Assembly (NCBI GenBank): GCA_023150495.1
Contig: JAKLKT010000139.1
Coordinates: 1 to 7,383, forward strand
Origin: Planctomycetota bacterium
GTDB taxonomy: Bacteria; Planctomycetota; PLA2
Direction of reading: 5' to 3'
DNA length: 7,383 bases
Shown here: positions 1-6,237 of the stretch, in pieces
Position numbering within the stretch: position 1 is the first letter of the stretch
How the letters are laid out: every line of letters starts with the position of its first letter
Program-made: the position numbers and the translations under genes
Notes under the pieces: model-generated
What the model saw: the letters and a program-made list of their open reading frames with translations, nothing else
What the model was told of the DNA's origin: nothing
Databases searched by the model: none

Positions 1-336
1 CCCGTCGATCTGGCCCTCCGGGAGCGACCGCGGCTCGAGCACGTGCCCCTCGAGGCCCGCGGCCGCGTTGCGCGCCGCCGCGCCGAGCTCGCCGCGCTGC
101 TCGCCGGAGCGGAGGATCCCGACGATCTCCGGCCCGAACGCGTCCGCGCGCCGCGCCAGCGCGTCCGCGAGGCTGGACCCGCGGAAGAGATCCTCGACCA
201 CGTCCGAGATCGCCTCCTGGAGCGCGTCGCCCGCCTCCGCGCTCGCGATCTCGAGCGCCTCGGTCAGGGGAACGCCGGAGTCGTAGAGGTGCGCGAACTT
301 CCGGAAGAGGACGATCTGTCCCTCGCGAAGGTCCAT
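1..336 (-). CDS. Partial GspF/PilC-like protein (T2SF domain), N-terminal part only
   Basis: This gene reads leftward from an ATG at 336-334 and leaves the window after 112 codons with no stop. Its first 97 residues resemble the first cytoplasmic helical domain of the T2SF family, the inner-membrane platform proteins GspF and PilC of type II secretion and type IV pili. Visible marks are FRKFAHLYDSGVPL (residues 11-24), the following helix TEALEIA, the GSSLADAL turn-helix (53-60) and SGEQRGEL (77-84). Canonical GspF continues after this helix bundle into a conserved basic stretch, an ALxYP motif and a membrane segment. Here residues 98-112 (HVLEPRSLPEGQIDG) do not resemble that, so the protein may be a single T2SF half-domain fused to something else. 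The N-terminal region that usually precedes the first T2SF domain is also missing. The gene diverges from the exporter/GspK operon, which fits a shared secretion role. Family is fairly sure; exact role is not. Confidence 0.8.
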   Translation of the reverse strand, partial: MDLREGQIVLFRKFAHLYDSGVPLTEALEIASAEAGDALQEAISDVVEDLFRGSSLADALARRADAFGPEIVGILRSGEQRGELGAAARNAAAGLEGHVLEPRSLPEGQIDG

Positions 337-379
337 CCACCCCGATTATCCACCCCGGGGGGTTAGACTTCAGCCCCCG
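337..379. promoter_or_regulatory. Divergent intergenic spacer with -10-like boxes on both strands and a 13-bp-period direct repeat
   Basis: Only 43 bp separate two divergent start codons, so any promoters for both genes must lie here or inside the genes. The spacer is AT-richer than its surroundings. On the minus strand GATAAT (350-345) lies 8 nt before the ATG, with a weak CTGAAG (373-368) 17 bp further upstream. On the plus strand TAGACT (364-369) lies 10 nt before the ATG at 380. Both distances would place transcription starts at or next to the start codons, meaning leaderless or nearly leaderless messages. ATCCACCCCG occurs twice (335-344 and 348-357), the first copy overlapping the minus-strand start codon. 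Promoter assignment rests on hexamer resemblance only. Confidence 0.35.
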
Positions 380-1264
380 ATGCCCGCGGTCCTCTGCCAG
401 TGGTTGAGAAAGCGCTACGGCCCGCACGAGGCGCTCCGGGGCCTCGATCTCGAGGTCCCCGAGGGCTCCCTGTTCGGGTTCCTCGGCCCGAACGGCGCGG
501 GGAAGTCGACGACGCTCCGCATCCTCGCGGGCCTCGTGCGCGCCGACGGCGGCCGGGCCGAGCTCCACGGCGTCGATGCCCGGCGCCACGTCGCCGCCGC
601 GGCGAGGACGACCTTCCTCATCGAGAACGCCGTCTTCCCGGCGCACCTGACGGCGCGGGAGACGCTCCGCCGCGCGGCGTCGCTCATGCGGGTAGAGGCC
701 GACGAGGCGCAGCTCGAGCGCGTCGGCCTCGCGCACGCCCGCGACCGCAGGACCGGCGGCTTCTCCCACGGCATGCGCCAGCGGCTGGGCCTCGCCTGCG
801 CGCTGCTGGGCAAGCCCGACCTGCTCGTCCTCGACGAGCCGCAGAACGGCCTCGACCCGCAGGGGCTCCGCACGATCCGCGAGATCCTGCGCGAGGAGAA
901 CGCGCGCGGCGCGACCGTGCTCGTCTCGGTCCACCGGCTCGCCGAGGTCGAGGGGCTCTGCACGCACGCGGCGCTGATCGTCGCTGGCCGCGCGGTGCGC
1001 GCGGGCCCGGTGGAGAGCCTCCTCGCGGACGGCGAGCCGCGCTACCGGATCGTTGTGAGCGACACGGAGGCCGCTGCGCGGGCGATCGCGCTGCCCTGCG
1101 AGGCCGGCGACGGCGCGCTCGTCTTCCGCGCGGACCGCGAGCGGGCGGCGGCGGCGGCGGCGGCGTGCGTCCGCGCGGGGGTGAAGGTCTTCTCGCTCGA
1201 GCCGCTCCGCCGGACGCTCGACGAGCTCTATCTCGACGAAATCGGGGGGGCCGGGGGGCCGTGA
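380..1264 (+). CDS. ABC transporter ATP-binding protein (ABC-2 exporter type)
   Basis: This 294-residue cytoplasmic ATPase should power the permease encoded immediately downstream. The nucleotide-binding domain is complete: Walker A GPNGAGKS (36-43), a Q-loop position occupied by Glu82 (LIENAVFP, as is common in bacitracin/lantibiotic-immunity-type ATPases), signature FSHGMRQRL (128-136), Walker B LLVLDEP (148-154), D-loop GLDP (157-160) and H-loop His185 in VSVHRLAEVE. Residues from about 215 to 290 form a C-terminal domain like the DUF4162-type tail of this subfamily, ending in SLEPLRRTLDELYL (272-285). The ATG at 380 places the first beta-strand at the usual distance before Walker A; no good Shine-Dalgarno site precedes it. 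The stop codon TGA (1262-1264) overlaps the GTG of the next gene by 4 bp, implying translational coupling. Transported substrate cannot be read from the sequence. Two G runs sit just before the overlap. Confidence 0.95.
   Translation: MPAVLCQWLRKRYGPHEALRGLDLEVPEGSLFGFLGPNGAGKSTTLRILAGLVRADGGRAELHGVDARRHVAAAARTTFLIENAVFPAHLTARETLRRAASLMRVEADEAQLERVGLAHARDRRTGGFSHGMRQRLGLACALLGKPDLLVLDEPQNGLDPQGLRTIREILREENARGATVLVSVHRLAEVEGLCTHAALIVAGRAVRAGPVESLLADGEPRYRIVVSDTEAAARAIALPCEAGDGALVFRADRERAAAAAAACVRAGVKVFSLEPLRRTLDELYLDEIGGAGGP
1144..1164 (+). repeat. Short GGC trinucleotide repeat, seven units
   Basis: Seven perfect GGC units lie inside the C-terminal domain of the ABC ATPase, where they encode an alanine run (about residues 256-262) in a helix. 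Changes in unit number would keep the reading frame and only vary the length of the alanine tract. In DNA this GC-rich it may simply reflect codon bias for alanine. Confidence 0.6.
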
Positions 1265-2100
1265 CGGGGTTCCTCGCGACGCTGCGCGCCGAGCTGCGCG
1301 ACCTCTTCCGCCACCCCCTCGCGTGGGCGGGGATCCTCGCGTCGGCCGCCGCGGCATTCATCTTCGCGCGCTACGCGCCCCACCGCGACAACGGCTACAC
1401 GGTCTACGGCGCGGCGCTGCACGCGGGCGCGCAGATCGCGGGGTTCTTCCTCCTCGGCCTCTCGGCGATCTCGATCGCGGGCGAGCGCTCCAAGGGCACG
1501 GTCCGCTTCCTCCTTCCGCGGCCGATCGCGCGCCCGGCGTTCGTCCTCGGCAAGGCGACGGCGCTCGCCGCGCTGGCGCTCGCGTTCCTCCTCGCGACGG
1601 CCGGCGTCGCATGGATGGGCGCCCGCGGCGCCGGCTTCGGCGACGTGAAGGCGGAGGCCCCCGCGGCCGAGGACGAGGACGGGTTCCGCTACGTCGAGGA
1701 GGAGGTGGTCGATCCCGCGTTCCTCGGCGCGACGATGCGGCGGCGCGCGCTCCTCGCGACGCTCCTCGTGCTCCCCGCGCTCCTGACGGCGACGGGCATG
1801 GGCGTCCTCGTCTCGTCGCTTCTCGCCTCCCCCGCCGCGGCGGTCCTCGTGGCGATCGGGATCGCGCTGCCCCTCAACTACCTCCCCGAGGTGATGGGCC
1901 TCGCCCCCGAGGCGGCCCGCGCGCTCCCGTTCCGGGCCGCGTCCGACTACCTCGCGAGCCTCGTGGAGTTCGGCCGCCACCTCTCGACGGCGGAGTGGCC
2001 CGGCTACGGCGCCGTGCACCTCCTCGGGGCGGCCGCCGCGGCACTCGGGCTCCCGGCCCTCGGGGCAGCCTTCTTCAGCCGCGTCGACCTGACCGACTAA
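1261..2100 (+). CDS. ABC-2 type transporter permease
   Basis: This 279-residue integral membrane protein is the expected partner of the preceding ATPase. It starts with a short cytoplasmic helix (FLATLRAELRDLFRHPL, 4-20). About six hydrophobic segments follow, near 21-37, 52-73, 97-119, 162-186, 190-208 and 248-272. Between segments 2 and 3 is the cytoplasmic loop typical of ABC-2 permeases, GERSKGTVRFLLPRPIARP (74-92) followed by FVLGK (94-98), equivalent to the GE...GT...LL..PI.R...GK pattern of NosY/CcmB-like and bacitracin-type exporters. An acidic, presumably periplasmic, loop (130-155) separates segments 3 and 4. The GTG at 1261 is chosen because it overlaps the ATPase stop (GTGA) and starts exactly at the amphipathic N-terminal helix; the frame is open further upstream but only as a shadow of the ATPase. 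Substrate unknown; coupling to secreted repeat proteins and GspK downstream is the only hint. Confidence 0.88.
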   Translation: MTGFLATLRAELRDLFRHPLAWAGILASAAAAFIFARYAPHRDNGYTVYGAALHAGAQIAGFFLLGLSAISIAGERSKGTVRFLLPRPIARPAFVLGKATALAALALAFLLATAGVAWMGARGAGFGDVKAEAPAAEDEDGFRYVEEEVVDPAFLGATMRRRALLATLLVLPALLTATGMGVLVSSLLASPAAAVLVAIGIALPLNYLPEVMGLAPEAARALPFRAASDYLASLVEFGRHLSTAEWPGYGAVHLLGAAAAALGLPALGAAFFSRVDLTD

Positions 2101-2109
2101 CCTATTGTC

Positions 2110-3363
2110 GTGCTGCCGGTCCTCCTGCTCCTCGGCGGGATCACGCTCTCCCCCATCGAGCTCGGCGTCCCCGTCCTCGACGCCCGGGTGGCGGACGTCG
2201 ACGGGGACGGCAGGGAGGACGTGGTCGCGCTCACCGCGACCGAGCTGATCCTCCTGCCGGGCGGTCGCCTGCCCGCCGTGCGTCGCGAGGCGCCGCCGCT
2301 GACGATCGTCGGGAAGGGGCTCCTCGCGGTCGTCCGCGAGGGCCGCTGCCGCGCCGTCGCCGACCCCTTCGGCGAATGGAACGAGGGGGCCCCGGGGGCC
2401 AGCTCGCTGCTCGGGCTCCTCGGCCGCGGCACGCCCGCGCTCCTCCTCTCGCCGGGCGACCTCGACGGCGACGGCAGGGACGACCCCGTCCTCTGCGGGC
2501 CCGCGGGCTACGAGACGCCCTCGGGGCTCGTGCCCTTCGTGCCCGGCGCCTCGCTCGAGATCGCGCGGAACGAGTCCTTCGCGATCGAATACCGGATCCC
2601 GCTCCCGGCGGTCGGGAGCTGGTCGGGCGCGCCGAACGAGCTCGTGCTCTTCGACGACGAGGCCGTGCGGTCGTTCCGCGGCGTCGAGGAGACCGACCGC
2701 ACGCCGCTCCCGCTGCCGCAGCGGGATGAGGCCGCGGCGTCGATCCGGCGGAACCAGGTCTTCCTCCGCGACGTGGACGGCGACGGCCGCCTCGACCTGC
2801 TCGTCGTCGTCGCCTCCGGCGAGACGCAGCTCTTCGCGAAATTCGAGGCGACCGCCCGCCTCTTCCGCGGCGGCCGCATCTACGACGCACCGAAGAAGAG
2901 CTTCTTCCGCCCCGCCTCCTTCCTCAAGGTCGCGGGCGTGCTCCTCGAGTCGGCGCTCGTCGACGTGGACGGCGACCGGGACCTCGACCTCGTGCTCTGC
3001 ACGATCGACATCTCGATCTTCGCCGCGGCGCGCGCGGCGGCTCCGGCGACCTACCACGTGTTCCGCTGGGGCCCCGAGGGCTACGAGCGGAAGCCCGCGT
3101 GGGTGCACGAGGACGAGGTGCCGCTCGCGGCCTTCCAGGAGGAGCCGGAGCCGCCCGTCCGGTTCCTCCCCGACTACGACCGCGACGGCAAGCCCGCGGC
3201 GCTCTCGGTCGGCGAGGAGGTGTGCGTGCTCCTGCACGACGGCAGCGGTTTCGCGGCGGGCCCCGCCGCGCGCGCCCCCGGGGCCGCGAAGCCCGCGTTC
3301 GGGCGGGAGCGCGCCGCGGTGCCGTTCTCCCGTGGCGTCGTCGTCGTGGAGGGGTCGAAGTGA
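2110..3363 (+). CDS. Secreted FG-GAP/VCBS repeat protein with DxDGDG calcium-loop motifs (first of a pair)
   Basis: The protein has 417 residues and a beta-rich sequence punctuated by calcium-binding loops of the FG-GAP/VCBS type: DVDGDGRED (29-37), DLDGDGRDD (117-125), DVDGDGRLD (221-229), DVDGDRDLD (285-293) and a weakened DYDRDGKPA (355-363). Such repeats normally build beta-propeller blades in exported or surface proteins. The N-terminus (MLPVLLLLGGITLSP) is hydrophobic but short and lacks the basic residues of a normal signal peptide. The GTG at 2110 is still the only ordinary start, because the permease stop TAA at 2098-2100 lies in the same frame; only an ATT at 2104 lies between. No Shine-Dalgarno site is visible. 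The gene follows the permease by 9 bp and its stop overlaps the GTG of the next gene by 4 bp. No enzyme motif is seen. Binding, adhesion or sensing roles are possible; the function is unknown. Confidence 0.85.
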   Translation: MLPVLLLLGGITLSPIELGVPVLDARVADVDGDGREDVVALTATELILLPGGRLPAVRREAPPLTIVGKGLLAVVREGRCRAVADPFGEWNEGAPGASSLLGLLGRGTPALLLSPGDLDGDGRDDPVLCGPAGYETPSGLVPFVPGASLEIARNESFAIEYRIPLPAVGSWSGAPNELVLFDDEAVRSFRGVEETDRTPLPLPQRDEAAASIRRNQVFLRDVDGDGRLDLLVVVASGETQLFAKFEATARLFRGGRIYDAPKKSFFRPASFLKVAGVLLESALVDVDGDRDLDLVLCTIDISIFAAARAAAPATYHVFRWGPEGYERKPAWVHEDEVPLAAFQEEPEPPVRFLPDYDRDGKPAALSVGEEVCVLLHDGSGFAAGPAARAPGAAKPAFGRERAAVPFSRGVVVVEGSK

Positions 3364-4763
3364 GGCTCGCCCCCGGAGCCCCCCTGCTTCTCCTCGCGGC
3401 GACCGCCGCGGCGGCGCCGGAGGTCGTCGAGCTCGCCTGCCCCGCGAAGGTCTCCTACCGCGTCTTCCGAGACCTCGACCACGACGGGAAGGACGACGTG
3501 CTCGCCGTCGGCGAGCGCGAGGCATGGCTCTGGCGCGGACGCGAGCGGCCGAGTGCGGAGCCCGACGCGAAGTTCGCGATGCCCGCGGGGGCGGCGCTCT
3601 TCGACGTGGGCCCGGCCGACGCGAAGGAGCAGTCGCTCGTCGTCCGCACGGCGAAGGGGTACTTCGCGCTGCGGGCGGGAGGAGCCCCCGAGCCGCTCCC
3701 CCACGCGTCGGGGCCGGGGCTCCCGCTCGCGCCCGGAAACCTCCTCTGGCGCTCCTTCTTCGGCGACTTCGACGGCGACGGGAGGACCGACTTCCTCGAC
3801 GTCTCGCTCGCCGGGTACACGATCGCGTTCGCGAGGGGCGGCGAGGTCCGGCTGCCGCCGCTCCTCCTCGAGACCGCGGCGACGCGCGCCGTCGCCGCGT
3901 CGGGCAAGCTCGTCGCGCGCTACGCGCTCGGCGACTGGGCGCACGGCGACTTCGACGGCGACGGGCGGCCGGACTTCGCCGTGCTCAAGGGGGACGGGCT
4001 CCGCGTCTATCCCGGCGGCGCCGAAGGCGGGTTCGACGCCGCGCGCGCGAGCGAGGTGCTCTTGCCCGATGCCGATGGCGCCGACCTCTGGTTCCGCGAC
4101 TTCAACGGCGACGGGTTCACGGACGTGCTCGCGATCAAGGGGCACGACGGCGTCGCGTCGGTGCTCCTCGCGGGGGAAGGCAGGGGGCTCGGGGGGGCGA
4201 CGCGGCTCGGCTTCACGGTGCCGGGCGAGCTCCGCTCCCCCGTGATCGCCGACCTCGACGGCGACGGGCGGGTCGACCTCGCGCTGCCCTACACGGCGCG
4301 GCCGTCGATCGAGGCGGCCGTCCGCGCGATCGCCCGGGGCGAGGCGGTGGTCAAGGTGCCCGTCTTCCTCAACCGGGGCGGGCGCGCCTGCTTCGCGCCC
4401 AGGGCGGACGAGCAGTTCGCCTTCCCGGCGCGGCTCCGCATCACATCGGACTCGGCCGGGCGGATCCGGATCGGCGGCCTGATCGTCGTGGAGCACGGGG
4501 GCGACGTGGACGGCGACGGCCGGACCGACCTCGTGGCGTCGGTCGGCCCGGCGGAGCTCGGCCTCTTCCGCGGCGTCCAGGCGGGGCTCTTCGAGAGGGA
4601 GCCGTCCGCGAAGGTGCCGATCCCCGACTGCTCGGAGTACGAGGCCGTCTACACGGCCGCGGCGAGGCTCAACGGCGACGCGGCGTCGGATATCATCCTC
4701 CATTACGCGGGGGCCGGCCGGCGTCCCGACCGCCTGTTCCTCCTGCTCAGCCGGAAGGACTAG
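3360..4763 (+). CDS. Secreted FG-GAP/VCBS repeat protein with DxDGDG calcium-loop motifs (second of a pair)
   Basis: The GTG start overlaps the previous stop (GTGA). The 467-residue product opens with a credible signal peptide: Arg2, a hydrophobic stretch to about residue 15, and small residues before likely cleavage in TAAAAP (15-20). Six calcium-loop motifs follow: DLDHDGKDD (38-46), DFDGDGRTD (136-144), DFDGDGRPD (197-205), DFNGDGFTD (247-255), DLDGDGRVD (298-306) and DVDGDGRTD (382-390), plus a decayed LNGDAASD (437-444). The 50-100 residue spacing fits beta-propeller blades of the FG-GAP-like superfamily. Cysteines at 27, 344 and 424 could form one disulfide. It has the same plan as the upstream neighbour, and both have their first loop about 15-20 residues after the leader, so the two probably arose by an old tandem duplication. 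Its TAG stop lies 24 bp before, and in frame with, the GspK gene. No catalytic motif is recognised. It is probably periplasmic, outer-membrane or secreted, perhaps a substrate or partner of the secretion system. Confidence 0.88.
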   Translation: MRLAPGAPLLLLAATAAAAPEVVELACPAKVSYRVFRDLDHDGKDDVLAVGEREAWLWRGRERPSAEPDAKFAMPAGAALFDVGPADAKEQSLVVRTAKGYFALRAGGAPEPLPHASGPGLPLAPGNLLWRSFFGDFDGDGRTDFLDVSLAGYTIAFARGGEVRLPPLLLETAATRAVAASGKLVARYALGDWAHGDFDGDGRPDFAVLKGDGLRVYPGGAEGGFDAARASEVLLPDADGADLWFRDFNGDGFTDVLAIKGHDGVASVLLAGEGRGLGGATRLGFTVPGELRSPVIADLDGDGRVDLALPYTARPSIEAAVRAIARGEAVVKVPVFLNRGGRACFAPRADEQFAFPARLRITSDSAGRIRIGGLIVVEHGGDVDGDGRTDLVASVGPAELGLFRGVQAGLFEREPSAKVPIPDCSEYEAVYTAAARLNGDAASDIILHYAGAGRRPDRLFLLLSRKD

Positions 4764-4787
4764 GGGAGCCCGCGCGTCGAAATACGG

Positions 4788-6047
4788 ATGGACCCCCTCC
4801 CCCGCGCCCCCACCCACCGCCCGCGGGAGCGCGGCGTCGCGCTGGTCCTCGTGCTGGTCCTCCTCCCGCTCGTCGCGATCATCATGACCGAGCTCTCCTT
4901 CGAGACGACGATCGGGGACCGGCTCGCGCGCAACGCGCTCGCGAACGAGCAGTTCAAGGCGGCGATCCTCGCGCGCGTCCGCCAGATGCGGCTCCGGCTC
5001 GCGCGCGACCTGAAGGAGGACGAGAAGAGCGCGGCGCAGGGCGGGGCGTTCGACTACTACGGCGACGTCTGGGGGCCGGATTCGGAGGGCGGAGGCACCG
5101 CCGTCGTGGTGGCGAAGGGCGACGAGGCGAAGGGCGACGCGATCCAGCTCTACACGGAGATCATCGACGAGCAGGGCAAGTTCAACCTGAACCTGCTGAT
5201 CCACAAGGACCCGCAGCGCGCCGCACGCGCGCTCGAGACGTTCAAGAACCTCCTCAACTTCTTCCGCGACACGCGTTTCGGGGACGTGGCGGAGGAGCAC
5301 GAATACGACCTCGACGAAATGCAGGCGCGCGAGGTCGGCGACGCCGTCGCCAAGTTCATGCGCAACGAGGAGCGCGACGGGCGCGTCCGGCGGCCCGAGC
5401 TCCCCGACCCCGCGACGGACATGAAGGCGGGCGTCTTCACCGTTCGCGACCTCGTCTTCGCTCACGCCTTCTTCCAGGAGAAGCGGCTGCTCGACCGGTT
5501 CACGGACGTGAAGTCCGGGCAGGTGCTGCCGGGCCTCGAGGAGTTCGTGACGATCTACGGCGACGGCAAGGTGAACGCCAACACGGCGCCGATCCAGGTA
5601 CTGCGCGCGATGTTCAAGGAGGAGGAGGGCCAGCGCGACGTCGCGGAGGAGATCCTGCACGGCCGCGGCGGGTACCTCGAGAACGACGACGACGACCAGG
5701 AGAAGCGGAAGGAGACGATGGAGGAGCGCCGCAAGGCGAAGGAGGAGGGGCTGTCGAAGGACGAGGAGGAGGTGGCGGCCTACAAGAGCATGAACGACCT
5801 CCAGAAGATCGAGAAGATGGGCGACGGCCAGTTCACGCGCCGGAACGACATCGACCTCGGCCGCGACTTCACCGTCCGCACGAGCTTCTTCCGGATCGTC
5901 GTGACCGCGCGCCGCGAGAACTTCCTCCGGAGGCAGGTCGTCGTGCTCGAGCGCCACTCGGAGGGTTGCCTCACGTGGGCGACGGAGGTCCGCCTGACCG
6001 ACCTCCGCGACCTCCCCGAAAACGAGATGTCCCCCCCGTCCCAGTAG
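4788..6047 (+). CDS. gspK: Type II secretion system minor pseudopilin GspK
   Basis: GspK caps the pseudopilus tip with GspI and GspJ in type II secretion. The 419-residue product has a prepilin leader RPRERG with predicted peptidase cleavage after Gly16, then a hydrophobic helix beginning VALVLVLVLLPLVAIIM. Position 5 of the mature protein is Leu rather than the Glu of other pseudopilins, as expected for GspK. Two family hallmarks are present: IIDEQGKFNLN (125-135) and FVTIYGDGKVNANTAP (253-268). The helical middle (about 145-250) fits the GspK SAM-like domain. A terminal strand region carries SFFRIVVTARR (366-376). The protein is longer than typical GspK (roughly 300-340 residues), mostly from a highly charged stretch at 298-332. 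The ATG is fixed by an in-frame TAG at 4761 with no other start between; AGGGGAG (4762-4768) is about 19 nt upstream, too far for an ideal ribosome site. It is last in the operon, without the usual gspG-J and gspL neighbours. Confidence 0.93.
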   Translation: MDPLPRAPTHRPRERGVALVLVLVLLPLVAIIMTELSFETTIGDRLARNALANEQFKAAILARVRQMRLRLARDLKEDEKSAAQGGAFDYYGDVWGPDSEGGGTAVVVAKGDEAKGDAIQLYTEIIDEQGKFNLNLLIHKDPQRAARALETFKNLLNFFRDTRFGDVAEEHEYDLDEMQAREVGDAVAKFMRNEERDGRVRRPELPDPATDMKAGVFTVRDLVFAHAFFQEKRLLDRFTDVKSGQVLPGLEEFVTIYGDGKVNANTAPIQVLRAMFKEEEGQRDVAEEILHGRGGYLENDDDDQEKRKETMEERRKAKEEGLSKDEEEVAAYKSMNDLQKIEKMGDGQFTRRNDIDLGRDFTVRTSFFRIVVTARRENFLRRQVVVLERHSEGCLTWATEVRLTDLRDLPENEMSPPSQ

Positions 6048-6062
6048 GTACCGAGTCCCGCC

Positions 6063-6097
6063 CCCTTCGCACGCAAGTGACTGCGGCGAAAGGGTTT
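6063..6097 (+). terminator. Probable transcription terminator of the exporter/FG-GAP/gspK operon
   Basis: Sixteen bases after the gspK stop a strong hairpin can form. CCCTTCGC (6063-6070) pairs with GCGAAAGGG (6086-6094), with one bulged A. After a bulged A at 6071, CGCA (6072-6075) pairs with TGCG (6082-6085). This gives 12 base pairs around a six-base loop AGTGAC. Only three T residues (6095-6097) follow, so it is a weak intrinsic terminator or an RNA 3'-end stabiliser rather than a textbook one. Its position and the new gene start beyond it support the assignment. Confidence 0.6.
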
Positions 6098-6197
6098 GCG
6101 CGATCGGACTGCGGACACCGAGTCCGCATCCCGCCGCCCGGCGTGGCCTTGGCCGGCGGCGCCTCGCCCCCCGCTGCCCCCGAGACCCCCCTGACCT

Positions 6198-6219
6198 CCC
6201 TAAACCGGTGCCGTTAGGG
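6198..6219. promoter_or_regulatory. Candidate operator: CCCTAA / TTAGGG inverted repeat
   Basis: CCCTAA (6198-6203) and TTAGGG (6214-6219) form a perfect six-base inverted repeat around a 10-base centre. The half-site centres are 16 bp apart, a spacing a dimeric regulator could bridge, and the site lies 57-78 bp upstream of the start codon. It is AT-richer than its surroundings. It could equally be a weak RNA stem. No matching second copy is seen in the window. Confidence 0.3.
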
Positions 6220-6237
6220 TGTCGATAGGGACGCGGG

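Noticed and set aside
43..366. Plus-strand open frames at the left edge (43-366 and 68-286)
   Set aside because: They overlap the minus-strand T2SF gene, whose translation has clear family motifs; the plus-strand products are Arg-rich and featureless.
1228..3525. Long minus-strand open frame (about 765 codons)
   Set aside because: It is antisense to the permease and the first FG-GAP gene, with an Arg/Glu/Gly-rich product and no domain; a GC-driven shadow.
6131..6159. CCGCCG/CGGCGG stem as a second terminator
   Set aside because: Six base pairs with a 17-base loop and no T run; expected by chance in this base composition.
2726..6217. Long plus-strand open frame (about 1163 codons)
   Set aside because: It is out of frame with both FG-GAP genes and gspK, and its Arg/Ser/Pro-rich product is typical of a shifted GC-rich frame.
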